Below, piece after piece: positions 24,040-36,118 of a DNA stretch of 64,000 nucleotides. The stretch spans positions 62,001 through 126,000 of the forward strand of contig MU626263.1 in the NCBI GenBank assembly GCA_025603075.1, given 5' to 3'. The translations under genes and the position numbers were made by a program. A model generated the notes under the pieces. The model had not been told where the DNA came from. It did not search any database and saw only the letters and a program-made list of their open reading frames with translations. Numbering within the stretch: the stretch's first letter is position 1; every line of letters starts with the position of its first letter. The DNA is from Neoconidiobolus thromboides FSU 785. Taxonomy: Eukaryota; Entomophthoromycota; Entomophthoromycetes; Entomophthorales; Neoconidiobolaceae.

Positions 24040-25961
24040 ATCAATTATTGGTACTATTATCGCACTTAAATTATTTCCTATTAGGTTTATTTATACTATC
24101 TCCTTTTATTCTACTACTTATATCCTTTATATTCCATCTTCTCACCCCTTCTACTCCTATTCTTTCCTGGCCTTCACTACCTAATCAATATTCAACAACT
24201 CCTTCTCCCTCTGCTTATGGCTCCAACTTAAAACCAAAAGAAAAACGAGGTTGGATTAAAGTGAGTACAACACCAAATCCAATTCAAGAAGCAACGATGT
24301 TAGAGATGGTACAAGATGTGTTATTAACTCAATGGTATAATAGTACGTATTTTTTAAGCTCTTCTAAAGAGTTATTGAAATGGGGTAAAAGCATATCTAA
24401 TTTATCGTATTTAATATCACCTAAAAAATATACTGAAGAATGGGAAGAGAAAGAGGGGCAGGGAGGAGGAGAATTATCGAAAGAAAATCAAGATAAAGAT
24501 AAATATGAGGAAAAAGAAGAAAAAGAGGAAGACGAAGAAGAAGAATATTTGATAGCATCGAAGGAAGAATATCAACTCTTGGAAGAAAATTTAAAAACAA
24601 ACGATTATCGGAAAAAACGAATGCACATCACCACTTCAAGTGAAGAAATTGGAGGTAAATGGTATTATACAGTATTAAAAGAGAAAAAATTATATTTTTT
24701 TACTAATGAAAAACAAGAAGAATTAATATTTTTGTTAAATTTAAATCTATACGATGTGGGTCTATTTCCTTTTAATCTAGAAGAGAATGAATTATTTCAG
24801 TATAAATATCCAATACTATTAGCAAGTTTCTCACAGCCTAAATTAGATCCCCAAAATCCTTCAACTAGATCCAGTCATGAAGTTTATTATTTAAGTAAGA
24901 AGGAGAGAAATCAAATGAAAAGAGAAGAAGAGGATGCAAAAGTGAAGGTTATCAAAGGGTTCAATGTTAATCAAAAGAATAGGAAAAGTTATTTACCTAA
25001 TTATTATTTATATTGTGAAAATAATTTAGATAAAGAAGATTGGTATTTAGCATTTTATAATCATTGTAGGTATTTGTTTAGTAATAATGGAATGAGTAAA
25101 GAACTATTAAACAATAAAGAGAATAAACAAGAAAACAAGGAAGGGAAAGAAGATAAAGAAAAGGAAGAAAAGGAAGAAAGTGTGATTATAAATAATAATT
25201 TATTAAATAATAGTATTAAATTGAAGTTTAATTCATTAGATCCTATTAATTATTTGGATTTTTTATTAAGGATTATTGGTATGAATCAAATTAATAATAA
25301 TAATAATAAACGAGATGTTAAAAATAACGATAAAGAAGATAGCGAAGATAAAGACGAGGATAAAGACGAAGATAAAGGCGAAGATAAAGATAAAGATAAA
25401 GATAATAAAGATAATAGTAACAGCAATGGTAATAGTACTTCAGATAGCAAAAAAGACATAAATAGTAATAATAGTAAAGATAACAATAACAACATTAATT
25501 CAGATCAAAGTATGTTATGGATTAATTCGATACTTCATCGAATTTATTTTTCAATTAAAGATTATGAATTCAATTTGAACAAAATTCAAACAATAATTAA
25601 TAACAAAATACAAATTAAAAATCCAATTCAACAATTTATTTCAGTTCAAATTAACAAATTTCAATTATTTGATCGATTTCCATTTTTATATCAAATACCA
25701 CAATTAAATTATAATATTATTAAAGGGGATTTAAAGTTGGAGATACCATTTTATTTCTTTGGTAATGTAGTATCTTTGAGAGGAAACGTAAAAATCAACA
25801 AATTAGATAAGTGGGAATATAAACAAATGGAGACAACAAAATATTTTCAAAAAGTACATAATGTAAATATTAATTGTTTTTTATTTATTTATAATCAACT
25901 TATTGAATTATTAAATTTTATTTTATTTTATTTTAACTTTAATTTTTATTTACAAGTTTGG

Positions 25962-26027
<66 letters not shown>

Positions 26028-26939
26028 GATTATTATTCAAGTGAATTAATTATTAATATACTACCATATCCAACAAATACGATTTATTTATCCTTAAATG
26101 AATTACCTTCTAATCAACAATTAAATATACAGTTTACTATAAATAATCGTAGTTATTTAATACCACAAATTATAAATCAATTGATATTAAATTGTATTCA
26201 AAAAAAGATAGTGGGACCTAATAAAATTAACATATGTTTACTAAATAATGAATATTACAAAAATAATTATTTAGAAAATAGTGAAGGGGTTTTAAGTGAT
26301 AATGACAGTTTGATTACATTAAATAATAAAATGGAATTGTTACCTAAATTGATTGAAAGATTAATGAGTAATACAACTATTAATAATAATAATAATAATA
26401 ATAGCAACAATAATAATAAACCTATTACAACGATGAACGTTAATTATGAATATAAACAGCAATACAAATTTATGTCGTATAATTTACATTCTCCTATTAT
26501 AATACCTAAAATTAATTTATATGAACCATGGAAATTAACATTAACTAACAAGAAAAAGAAATATTACTCAACTATAAATATCAATAATAATTTGTTATTA
26601 AATTATTTACCTTTATCTTTGCCATCCGTAGATACTAACAATATTTTATTTTTTAATAATAGTAGTATTTGTAATAATAATGATAATGAAGATAACAAGA
26701 GTGAATTGAGTAAACAAAGCAAACGTTATAGTTTATTAAGTTTTAGAGACAACCAAAGTATTATTAGTAATAATAATACTAATAACAATAATAAACAGTC
26801 TCAAAACAATAATAACAATTATGATAACAAATTTAATTCATTACCAATCAAAATCAATAATTTATGGTTACCAAAGAAAAATAATAGTATTGCGACAATT
26901 AATAATACTTTATTAGTACAAAAATTATTTGAAAATTAA
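24036..26939 (+). CDS. Nvj2/TEX2-like PH-SMP lipid-transfer protein
   Basis: ER-anchored lipid-transfer protein at membrane contact sites, by family. Single exon, 967 residues. Residues 9-36 form a membrane anchor. A split PH-like domain follows: KRGWIKVSTTP near 70, GGKWYYTVLKEKKLYFF near 205 and LYCENNLDKEDWYLAFYNH near 330, with an acidic low-complexity insert around 135-175. After a Lys/Asp/Asn-rich linker (about 360-490) the SMP domain begins at WINSILHRIYFSI (about 493) and runs through FISVQINKFQLFDRFP and an amphipathic beta-rich stretch; it is interrupted by an Asn run (about 645-665) coded by AAT repeats. The order TM-PH-SMP matches yeast Nvj2 and animal TEX2. The C-terminal 200 residues are Asn-rich and unassigned. 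Confidence 0.85.
25963..26028. repeat. (AAT)n microsatellite inside CDS
   Basis: About 21 AAT units coding an Asn run within the SMP region of the lipid-transfer protein; length variation would stay in frame. Confidence 0.9.
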
Positions 26940-26968
26940 TATTCAATTTATTCTAATTATTAATATTA

Positions 26969-28923
26969 TTATGGAATTGTATGAACTATGTTTGGCATTA
27001 AATTATAATCTTTTAATAATTTACGGAATGCTAATTGTATAGCTTTAACCTAATTCAAATTTTATACTATTAATTTAAATTTATTAATCATCAAAAAATA
27101 GTTTACCTTTTTATCATCTTTTGAATAAATTGTTAATGAAATTTCACTAAATTGCTGAGGTACCATGGCACTAACATTATCTTTAGGTATATAATGACCA
27201 GCTATAATTTAATTTATTATTAGTTATATTTGTTATAGATATTATATTATTTATTTACTATTTAAATCATGTCTTGAGTAAAATTTCACATAATCTACTG
27301 GATTTTTTTCTCCTTTACCAAAATTCAATTTAAACCAATCTACTATTATATCTTCATTATTGATTGATACTTCAGAACTACTTTGATAGTTTGATATTAA
27401 TTCAGGTGTAATTATATCCTATATTAACAATAATATTGTTAATAAGTATATATTATTATATGTTTTATATTTTATAGTGTGTTTAATTTTTACCTTTGTA
27501 ATCTTATCTTTATATTGAATTGGTATCATTATTTGATCAACAAATTTATACAATTGTCTTTTACGTATTCTTTTAATAATTTGTCTACTTTCTTTTAATT
27601 CCTAAATAATTTAATGGTTTGATTATGAATCAATAATGATAAGTAATAATTTATTACCTCTTCTTTTGATTTTTCAATTTCTTCAATGATATTATCATTT
27701 AAATATAAATATTCTTCTGGATTAAATATCTTATCCGATAATTTTAAGGTTGGTTCTGCTTTTAAGAAGATATCAACAATCATCATGTCCATGGATCGAC
27801 CTATTAAACAAAAGTTATATTTATTTCATTGGTTCTATTTGTTTATTAAACTTACAAGTTTTATTAGCACAAACTTTTTTAAATAAATTATATCGAGTAC
27901 GAAACATATCATAAATATTATATACTTCTTTTTGATGATAGCAAATTTGATTTTCTATTACTCGGCTTAAACTTATTAATCTAAAATAATATTATTATCA
28001 ATTTATTATTATCAGTGCTATATAAATATATTACTATTATTACCTATCTAAATCGAAAGAATTTTTCATGCCCAAGTTATAACAATCTCTTTGAATATAA
28101 TCAAATTTATCCACATCCATAGAATTTCTTTTATTAGCTACAATATCAAATAAAAAACCTTTCTCCCTTTGATTACTTAATATTGGATCTTCTCCCAATA
28201 TTAATTGTTTAATGTATTTTACTTGTCCTTCTTCGATTTCGATATTATTATCATCAATTAAATAATCCAACATCATATTTGAAGCTTGTTCATGATTCCA
28301 ATTTAATTCTGGTCTAAAATTTAGTAATTAATAAAAAACTAATTATCATTTATCGATTGTTATTTATAATTATAAATTTACCTAACTCTTTTTATAAACT
28401 CATTATCAAATAAATGACTAAAAGGACCATGACCTAAACTAATAAAACTAACTCTTCAAATAAAAAACAATATCTCACTTACCTAAATCATGACATAAAC
28501 CAGCCAATTTAATCGATTTTTTATCATAATAATTAATGTCCAATTCTGGTTGAATTTCTCTTAAATGTTGAATATAAGTACCAGCTAAATGAGATACACC
28601 TGAATTAAATAATGTTATTATAAAACTCATTGAAACTTTATTTTAAATTAATTCAATTTACCAATAGAATGTTCAAATCGTCGATGACTTGTACCTGGGA
28701 ATACCATATAGGCATTACCATTTTGATGTAAATTACGTAGCCTTTGAAACTGAGGTGTATCAATAAAATCTTTAAGGTAGGGTTCTAAGTTGATATAACC
28801 CTATTATGTGTTTTTTAGTATGATATGTGTTATTATTATTGTATTTGTTACATGAATAGGATCACTTATATGGATAGGGTTACTTAGTTGAGTATCGTCG
28901 AAATCGTTAACGATTTTATTCAT
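26969..28923 (-). CDS. SAMHD1-like HD-domain dNTP triphosphohydrolase
   Basis: Predicted to hydrolyse dNTPs to deoxynucleosides and triphosphate. Eleven exons on the minus strand: 28852-28923, 28662-28800, 28483-28599, 28382-28433, 28044-28313, 27856-27980, 27658-27800, 27494-27601, 27259-27418, 27107-27201, 26969-27049; 453 residues, all joins in phase. It begins at DPIHGYINLEP, so it has no N-terminal SAM domain, unlike vertebrate SAMHD1. Metal ligands are visible: FEHS (His68), [12 protein letters not shown] (His107, Asp108) and [14 protein letters not shown] (Asp). Closest patterns are to eukaryotic SAMHD1: [23 protein letters not shown], and [13 protein letters not shown] in place of the animal motif. 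The C-terminal third is less conserved but keeps [14 protein letters not shown]. Confidence 0.93.
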
Positions 28924-29132
28924 TTTAAAAATTAAAAGTTAAAAATTGCTAAAAATTTTGGATGTTAATAACATAATGTCATAATGTTATTAAACTATTT
29001 TTAACTTTTTAAAAACGCATTTTTACTTTCAAATCAAGTTAAATAATGAAAAAATCAAATAAAGAAATAAAAAACAAAAATTTAAAAAAATATGACTATA
29101 TAATTTTATTATTACTACTGTTATTATTATTA

Positions 29133-30615
29133 TTAAAGTAAATTTTCTTTCAATATCAACAAAGATATAAGTATCCAAATATTCATTACTGATAACGAAT
29201 AACCTTTAGAATTGGTAGGTAAAGTACCATCTTCCAACATATCTTTAGGACAATCACTTCGAATATTACAAAAGGCGGCTTGAGGAGCACATACTGCTCT
29301 CTTTTTATAATCAATTTTCGTTTGAGATGCAGTAAATTCAATTAATTCTTCTTTATAACTTTGTTTATTAAAAGAACCGCCTAATTGCCAAAAAAAGATA
29401 CCAGCTAAATCTTTTAATTCAATATAATCTAATACTTCTTTAATTGAAATTTCATCACTATAAGTTAAAAATTCATTGGTTTGATTATTATATAGCCAAG
29501 TAGCCTTACTAGTATCATCCCAATATCTTGTAAAATTATCATTAGTTAAATATTTTTCTTTAATTGTATTATAAAATATAGGTTCAAATTGTTGATTGGA
29601 AGTGGAATTAGCTGCTTTAGGAATTTGTTTAGCTTTTTGAAATAAACCTCGATCAATTTCATTGCTTCCATTGTTTGTTGTTGTTGCTTGTGTTTTGACC
29701 ATAATTCCATATAATGGTTGTCCGATTATTATTTTATTATTTGGAAAATACTTCAAAGCTTCAGTAACTGTATCATTAATAGACATAGCACCATAAGATT
29801 CAGAGGTTGTAAATAAAGGTGAATTATGTAATGCTCTATCGGAACCTGGAGAAGCATCATATGTCATTAAATTAATAAAATCTACTTGATTAGCTAATTT
29901 TGGCATAATCGATTTAGTATCATTGGTTTTAAAAGCAGAAGGTAATAAAGCTACCGATATTAAATATCTTTTGCTGTATTGATAATTATTTAATTCGTTT
30001 CTAGTCTGTGTTAATAAATTATTAAAATTATCCCATTCTTTGGAATTTGTCGGATACTCCCAATCATAATCAATGCCATCCATACCGTAGTCTAATGCTA
30101 ATTTAACACAAGATTTAGCTAAATTATTAATACGATCTTTACTACTTGTCGCCATTGTAAAATTTTTTTTACTTATATCTGAAGCACCTCCTACACTCAT
30201 TAATATTCTCATATGAGGATTATCTTTTTTTAAGCCAAATAAAGCACCATAATTTCCATTTCCACGAGCATCTGAATTACATGAAGAATTACCATTGTTT
30301 CCTAATTTAACTAAAGGTAATGCCGTTTGATCTTGTGTATCATAGAATAGATCCTGTACTACACATTCTGCTCTTTCTCCATGAACTACTGCAAAGGCAT
30401 AAATTGTGTGTGTTAATCGTGGTGATACATTAGTTACATTGATTCTTGCTTCAATTGGGGTTTGACTTTGTGTATGAAAATATCCCATCATGAATCTAGA
30501 TTTACTATTAGTGCTGTTAGTATTATTATCTTTAGGTCGATATGTTTCGATGGTAATATTATTGCCAGTAGAAGAAGATGTTGAAGCATTATTGGATTTC
30601 GTTGTTGGTGTAGTT

Positions 30616-30665
<50 letters not shown>

Positions 30666-30728
30666 TAGTTGAGAATAAATGAAGTTGCATTGTATAATGA
30701 AGATAAACAAACTGGCGATAAAATTCAT
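29133..30728 (-). CDS. GH18 chitinase with signal peptide and C-terminal hydrophobic tail
   Basis: Secreted or surface endochitinase that cuts beta-1,4-GlcNAc chains, for wall remodelling or nutrition. Single exon, 531 residues from ATG 30728; the frame is open further up but only a TTG is available. Residues 1-20 form a signal peptide, followed by an Asn run coded by AAT/ATT repeats and a Thr/Ser-rich linker. The TIM barrel starts at MMGYFHTQ; SVGGAS is the GH18 beta-3 motif, and the catalytic motif DGIDYDWE is at residues 217-224 with the acid Glu224. NLMTYD and GIFFWQLGG are later barrel motifs. A Cys-containing region (CAPQAAFCN, DCP) precedes a hydrophobic C-terminus, consistent with a GPI anchor (inference). 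Confidence 0.95.
30618..30666. repeat. (ATT)n microsatellite inside chitinase CDS
   Basis: About 16 units coding an Asn run directly after the signal peptide. Confidence 0.9.
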
Positions 30729-30729
30729 A

Positions 30730-32469
30730 TTATAAAATAAAATATAGAAAAAACAAAGAAAGTTCAAATGGGGATAGAAGTATTAATATAGTTAGATATA
30801 AAATTATTTTTTTTTAAAAATAGGAAAAATTGATAAACTATTAAGTTGTATTATTATTATGTTATAAAGTTTCAAACTTCTTTTTATAATAACTTTAATT
30901 AATTATTATTAGTTTATAATAATTTCAAATTATCTCTTTTTTTTTGATTTATTTTTTAATAAATTTTTGTAAATTTGAATAGTTTTATATCTCAATCAAC
31001 CTATTAAATCATTCCATTTTGAGCTTTAGGTAAAAATGAGGGGTATTGGAATACATCTTTTTCAACTTTGTTACTACTAATTTAGGTAGTAAAACTCAAG
31101 TTCAATAACTCAATACTCAATTAATATTCAAAAATATATTGATTTGAGTATTAATAAAATAAAAAAAGGAAGCTATTAGCTGGGGTTAACATATTTATAG
31201 AACAATTAAAATAGCTTGTTCGAATCCTATGTATATATTTGCTTATTTAGTATAGTAAAGATTAAAGATTTTTATACTAAAGCATTTGTTTGTGTAGTTA
31301 TCAATTTTTAGTCTGATAGTTAATTCTATAGCAGATTAATATTGAAATTTTATACTAGCTTCAAAAGTTACTTTTTCGCAAAATTAGTTTTTATTTGCTT
31401 ATAATATTATAATAGTACACTAATAGAAATTCGATCCTATTGTGATAATAATAGTACCATTTCAATTGAGCCAAGGAAAACCCCAAATAAAAAGAGTTGT
31501 ATTTACTGTGGCTATCATTAATAACTAAGTATTAAAAAATACTTTAAAAAATTCATCAATATTAATATTCTCTTATAAAAAAACATGTTTATAACGTATA
31601 ACTTTTCTCATGTGGAAAGAACTAACAGTTTTCAAATTATTTTACAAAAATAGTAAGTTTTCAATTCTAATTTGATGCATACTAAATTTTAGCTTTAACC
31701 GAAAATTTTTGATAAAATAACATTCTGAGTTTGAGTTTCGTCACTTTTATTCTAAATGTAGTTTTGAGCTGGAGATAATTTAATTAAAACTTAATTTGCT
31801 TGAAAAAAAGATTATTGTTGAAAGTAGGACACTATTTAAGAAATTATTTAGACTATAAATAAACAAAATTTAAACACATTTATTCATTTCCAATTACATT
31901 TCAACTATCTTTTATCTCTTTGTTTATATCAAATGACAATGAGTTTTTTCCCTAAATCTATAACAACCAAACTATTTAAAGTGATTCTTATTTAAAACTA
32001 GTATTTTTTTAATATTTTATAATCACTTTACCCATTTGGTAGACAGTAATGACTCATTTGTGTATTATGGTATTGAGCTGGTATAAAATTCAAAGTAATA
32101 GTGTAACAATACAATCAAATTATAAGAACTATCTAGAAATAGCACTTAATGATCTAAATTGAATTTCTATTATTAATTCGGTTAAAGTAGACTTTCAAAC
32201 TTTTATTTAGTTTTAGTTTTATTTAAAGTCTTCTTTAATACTGGCAAATGTGATATTCTTTAATGCCTTCTAAATGAAAACTTCACTAAATTAAAAAAAG
32301 GATTTTACTTTAAATCAAATAGTAAAAAAAAGCATTAGATAAAATAAAAGATATTGATTGATTAATTTTAAAATTCAATATCCTTACTTACAAGTATAAC
32401 AAGATTGATAACTCAACTGTTAATAATAACGAAATAGATATAATTTTTAAAAAGCATAAAAAATAACAG
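30730..32469. other. AT-rich gene-poor region
   Basis: No open frame above noise, no tRNA, no MITE copy recognised. It includes the chitinase promoter, where only generic AT runs are seen. Confidence 0.4.
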
Positions 32470-32815
32470 AAATACAAAGCACTAGAAAATATTTAAATAT
32501 TAAATATAGTGATAAGCTATATCATCATCCAGTATCTCATAAACTAAAAAAAAGTAATATAATCTTAATTAAAGTTATAAAGTCTATAGAAAATAACAGG
32601 AAGCTCAGAAGCTTCAATGTTTACTAAGTAAGTAAGCAGTTTATTAAATGATAGAAATCAATCATTAAGTGCTAACATTACTCAAGTTACTAATGGCTAA
32701 GTTAACAAATAATCAAAGAGTGAGTAGTTATAATAAATGAAGACTATTATTATATTGTTTATATTACATAAAAATAGTTAATTATACCTTTAAGACTAAC
32801 TAATCCTTCTCATGA
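32470..32815 (+). repeat. dispersed repeat, block B (inverted copy at 10720-11070)
   Basis: Matches the reverse complement of 10720-11070. One frame is open for about 50 codons and reads KYLNIKYSDKLYHHPVSHKL, coding-like but ended by stops. Immediately followed by block A in this copy. Confidence 0.6.
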
Positions 32816-32869
32816 AATTACTTATTAGCTTAGTAATATATTAATAACTATTGTGAAATCTGGTACTTA

Positions 32870-33300
32870 GTAATTGGAGTCAAGAACAGCTATTGCTGGG
32901 TTGACTACACTTTAAGTCGAAAAGTCTTAGTTTATGTGACTAAGATGGACTTGGATTATGAAGAATAGCACGTAATAGGCTATGGACTATGTAAGACAAA
33001 TAGAATAGACGATACTAATGTAAAATCTATGTAAAATACTATTAAGTAAACTTATTGACTTTATTAAATGTACGAGGTATCAGCAAATAATTCAGTTAAA
33101 AAGCCTTGAGTTGCTATGTTTTAAAATCTCTTTTATACTCTGACAAGTATAAATATCAAAACGAGAGGATAATATCCTTTGAGACGAAGATAGAAATTCT
33201 CATAGTAAATTAAACTAAAAGCGTGGGATTGATTGTCTCTGAACTCGAGAACACGACAGCTTAGGCGATTATTATGCTATAATTAACCATGGGGCTGAAA
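32870..33300 (+). repeat. dispersed repeat, block A (inverted copy at 11800-12240)
   Basis: Reads VIGVKNSYCWVDYTLSRKVL then VYVTKMDLDYEE and a TAG shared with the other copy, followed by HVIGYGLCKTNRIDD. The shared codons and stop suggest one ancestral element. Family not recognised. Confidence 0.7.
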
Positions 33301-33534
33301 AAGCAATATTTCATACTATAACATTAAAATAAGTCATTTATTTAATAACAGATTTGCAATGTTGGCTACAAAGCAGTCAATAGTAAACATTTCTTAATAA
33401 GATTTTATAGTAATATTTATTTATTTATATATTACAGCTTTGATTAATATTAATATATAGGCTATATTAGTAGAAGCCTTTCTAATCTGAGAATTTCTAC
33501 TAAATTTAATAAAAACTCTGCTAATTTACAATAT

Positions 33535-33632
33535 GGGGTGTTTTTTTTAGCTTTATTGCTTTTTCCATATTTTAAGTACGATTTGAGCAGAAAATTTGCT
33601 AGTAAAATTATCAAACAAAAAAATATATTCCT
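33535..33632 (-). mobile_element. MITE-like repeat, copy 10
   Basis: Reverse copy, GGGGTGTTTTTTTTAG to ATATTCCTA, preceded by TA-rich flank. Confidence 0.85.
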
Positions 33633-33994
33633 AATATAAATTATAATAAAATGATTTAAAACTGTGTTGGATACTTTTGCTTTCTAATAAAGAACTTATT
33701 TTTACAGAATCTTAACCAAGTTTTTAAAGTATATATTTAAAAATCAAGTGAAAGAATGAAACCAATTCGGACATCCACATATATTAAGCTTCCAAAAGGA
33801 TTAGAACCCGGATCTTATGAGATGGGTTATATAATTAAACAGATGTCCAACCAAATCAGTCTACTTTTGAAAGACAGCTCCATATGATTGACTCATACGC
33901 CGAATTTTATAAATTGGTTGTGTGCACCATCAACTGTACTACAAAGTAGTTTTTCCTAAAAACATATTGGAATTGTATTTAAACAAAAATATTT

Positions 33995-34089
33995 AGGGAT
34001 GTGTTTTTTCTCTAAGGATTTTACTGTGAATTTTTCTAGCTAATAGCACTTAAGAAGTGGAAAAAATAATGAAACCAAAAAACACCGCA
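33995..34089 (+). mobile_element. MITE-like repeat, copy 11
   Basis: Forward copy, AGGGATGTGTTTTTTC to ACACCG; core diverged (TTTTTCTAGCTAATAGCAC). Confidence 0.75.
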
Positions 34090-34522
34090 TATTTAGATTT
34101 TTAATAGCAATACACTTTTTTTTTAAAATGTATAATCCTAGCGATTTAGGTTGCAAGCAAAAATAACAAAAGCTCAACAAAATGCTAGAAATTTGTAGTA
34201 TTTTAGCTTTTTGATTGCAATTGCTAACCACTGGAGTTTCATACTGTAAAAAGAGTATATTTTTAATTGAAAGCTCCTTTTTATGAAGCTAAAATGTTCA
34301 AAATTTTATATCCCAATAAATATATAAACAGTTCAATTTAGTCTAAATTAATAGTAAAATAAGATTTCAGCTTAATTTTGAATTTTTATCAAGTAGGCGT
34401 TTAAAGAACTCTTCAGACTAGAATTTATTTAAATGAATGTATGAGAATCTAAGGAAAATTAAGTAAAATATTTAGCTGTTTTAAATGCATTTCAAATATG
34501 TTTACCTCTTTATTTGTAATAA

Positions 34523-36063
34523 ATGACCACCAGTTATTTTTATCAAGCTCTTAGCGATTGTACTATTTTAGGTAATTATTACAAAACCATTTTATTTTTT
34601 AAGTTATCTACAAATATTTTACAAGCTCAGTTGGTAATAATTGCTTATTTATATGTTGTATTGTTTAACTCATATCAAATTAGAAATAATGTTTCATTTA
34701 AGCATTTGATAGTAGGTCTATATAAGACGTGATGGAAGTTAAATAATTAAATAGTTAAATATTAAAGTAAAAAGTTTGCTGTTTTAAAAGATAAAATGAG
34801 GAATTTGAGTATTGTCTACCGATTTATTTTTTTAAATTTACTTAATTTTTGTAGGCAATCAAATACCATCTAATAAAGTTAAAGCAAGTGAAAGTAATGA
34901 TGAAGCAAATTTATTTATTTCAAGGTAAATAGTAATTGATACTAAGTTATGTTAAGTATTTAATTCTAGGAATGAAAACGAAGCTAATATCAATGAGTTG
35001 TTTTATTATAATAAAATAGAAACGGATTTAAACCTCAGTGAGCCATTATTGTACCCAAGTATATATCAAGAAGATATGTATGGTAATTTTTATATTTACT
35101 TTACTTTATTATTTACAAAAATAACTGACTTTTAAAGTATCAACTATGAATGATCCAAATTATTTAAGTATCTTAAATAATTTTACTTATATCAAGTTAG
35201 TACAAAATTACTAAATATTGTTTTAACTATAATTTATCTAATAGTGATTATAATATAGATAATTACTTTACTGAAAATCAAAATTATGAATCTTTATTAC
35301 AACATAATTATTATTCCGAAATATTAAACATTTTATCAACTGACTATACCGTGGATTGGTATCAAATTATACAAAGTAATTTCAATAACAATAGCAAATA
35401 TCAAACTAACTGAGTTTTATTTAGATAACACCGAATTATTAAAGAACCAAGGTAAATAATGTAAAAATCATATTTATAAATAATGATAAATTAGAACTGT
35501 CTTACATCAATGATAATAATAACAATGAGAGCGATAAAAGCACCTTTACAGCTAATACTGCTAATAACAATATTATTGATAATATCAAAACTAAAACTAA
35601 AAGCAGTTTACCCCTAAGGAAGATTGATCCAGATATTGAAATTTATAATCCGCCTAAATTTAAAGGAGATAAATATTCGCCATGTTTTATTAAAGGATAC
35701 AAAGGAAATAAGAAAGGGATGTGTCCAGAGTGTTATTACAAAAAGAATAAGGTCGTTTGGTTAAAGATGAAACATAGTGGGTATTGGTATCACATGAACA
35801 ACATCCATGGTATTGCATCCAATGGATATGGATATAAAGAGCCTATCAAAACAAGAAGTATAGGAAAATTGCCATTATTATTTACTAGTGATAAATATAA
35901 TGATGATAACCAAACAGACCAAGAAATAGAGATCTTACAGGGACTTTGTCATCAATGTTATCAATGGATTGATTTAAATAAATATCCAAATAAATCAAAG
36001 ATTGAGAATTTATTATGGAAGAAACATGTACAAAAGTGCCATTTTAAAAAAAAGGTTATTTAA
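34523..36063 (+). CDS. Rua1-type transcription regulator (C-terminal zinc-binding domain)
   Basis: Fungal regulator with the Rua1 C-terminal domain (PF14616 type). Firm exons: 34855-34924, 34970-35082, 35138-35196, 35245-35375, 35425-35451, 35495-36063; phases agree. The first exon is unsure: ATG 34523 (with a 283-nt intron or an extra small exon) or ATG 34796 (13-nt exon, 46-nt intron); both give the right phase. The N-terminal region is Asn/Asp-rich and disordered. The C-terminal domain runs YSPCFIKGYKGNKKGMCPEC, then WLKMKHSGYWYHMNNIHGI, and a second Cys/His set in GLCHQCYQWI ... KHVQKCH; these residues probably bind zinc. Rua1 in Ustilago activates glycolipid genes; targets here are unknown. 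Converges on the UBE3D gene with 55 bp between stops. Confidence 0.75.
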
Positions 36064-36118
36064 GCTGAAATAAACATATTTATAATTATATAATATATAG
36101 TCTATTTTTATTTCTTAT

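Noticed and set aside
25286-25495. Leu/Ser-rich frame opposite the lipid-transfer gene
   Set aside because: Shadow of the Asp/Lys/Asn-rich linker on the other strand.
30729-30767. Longer N-terminus for the chitinase
   Set aside because: The upstream open frame starts with TTG, not ATG; ATG 30728 gives a good signal peptide.
33780-33860. tRNA-like sequence on the minus strand
   Set aside because: A D-arm-like TGGTTGGACATCTG and T-arm-like GGGTTCTAATCC are present, but acceptor and T stems do not pair; at best a tRNA-derived relic.
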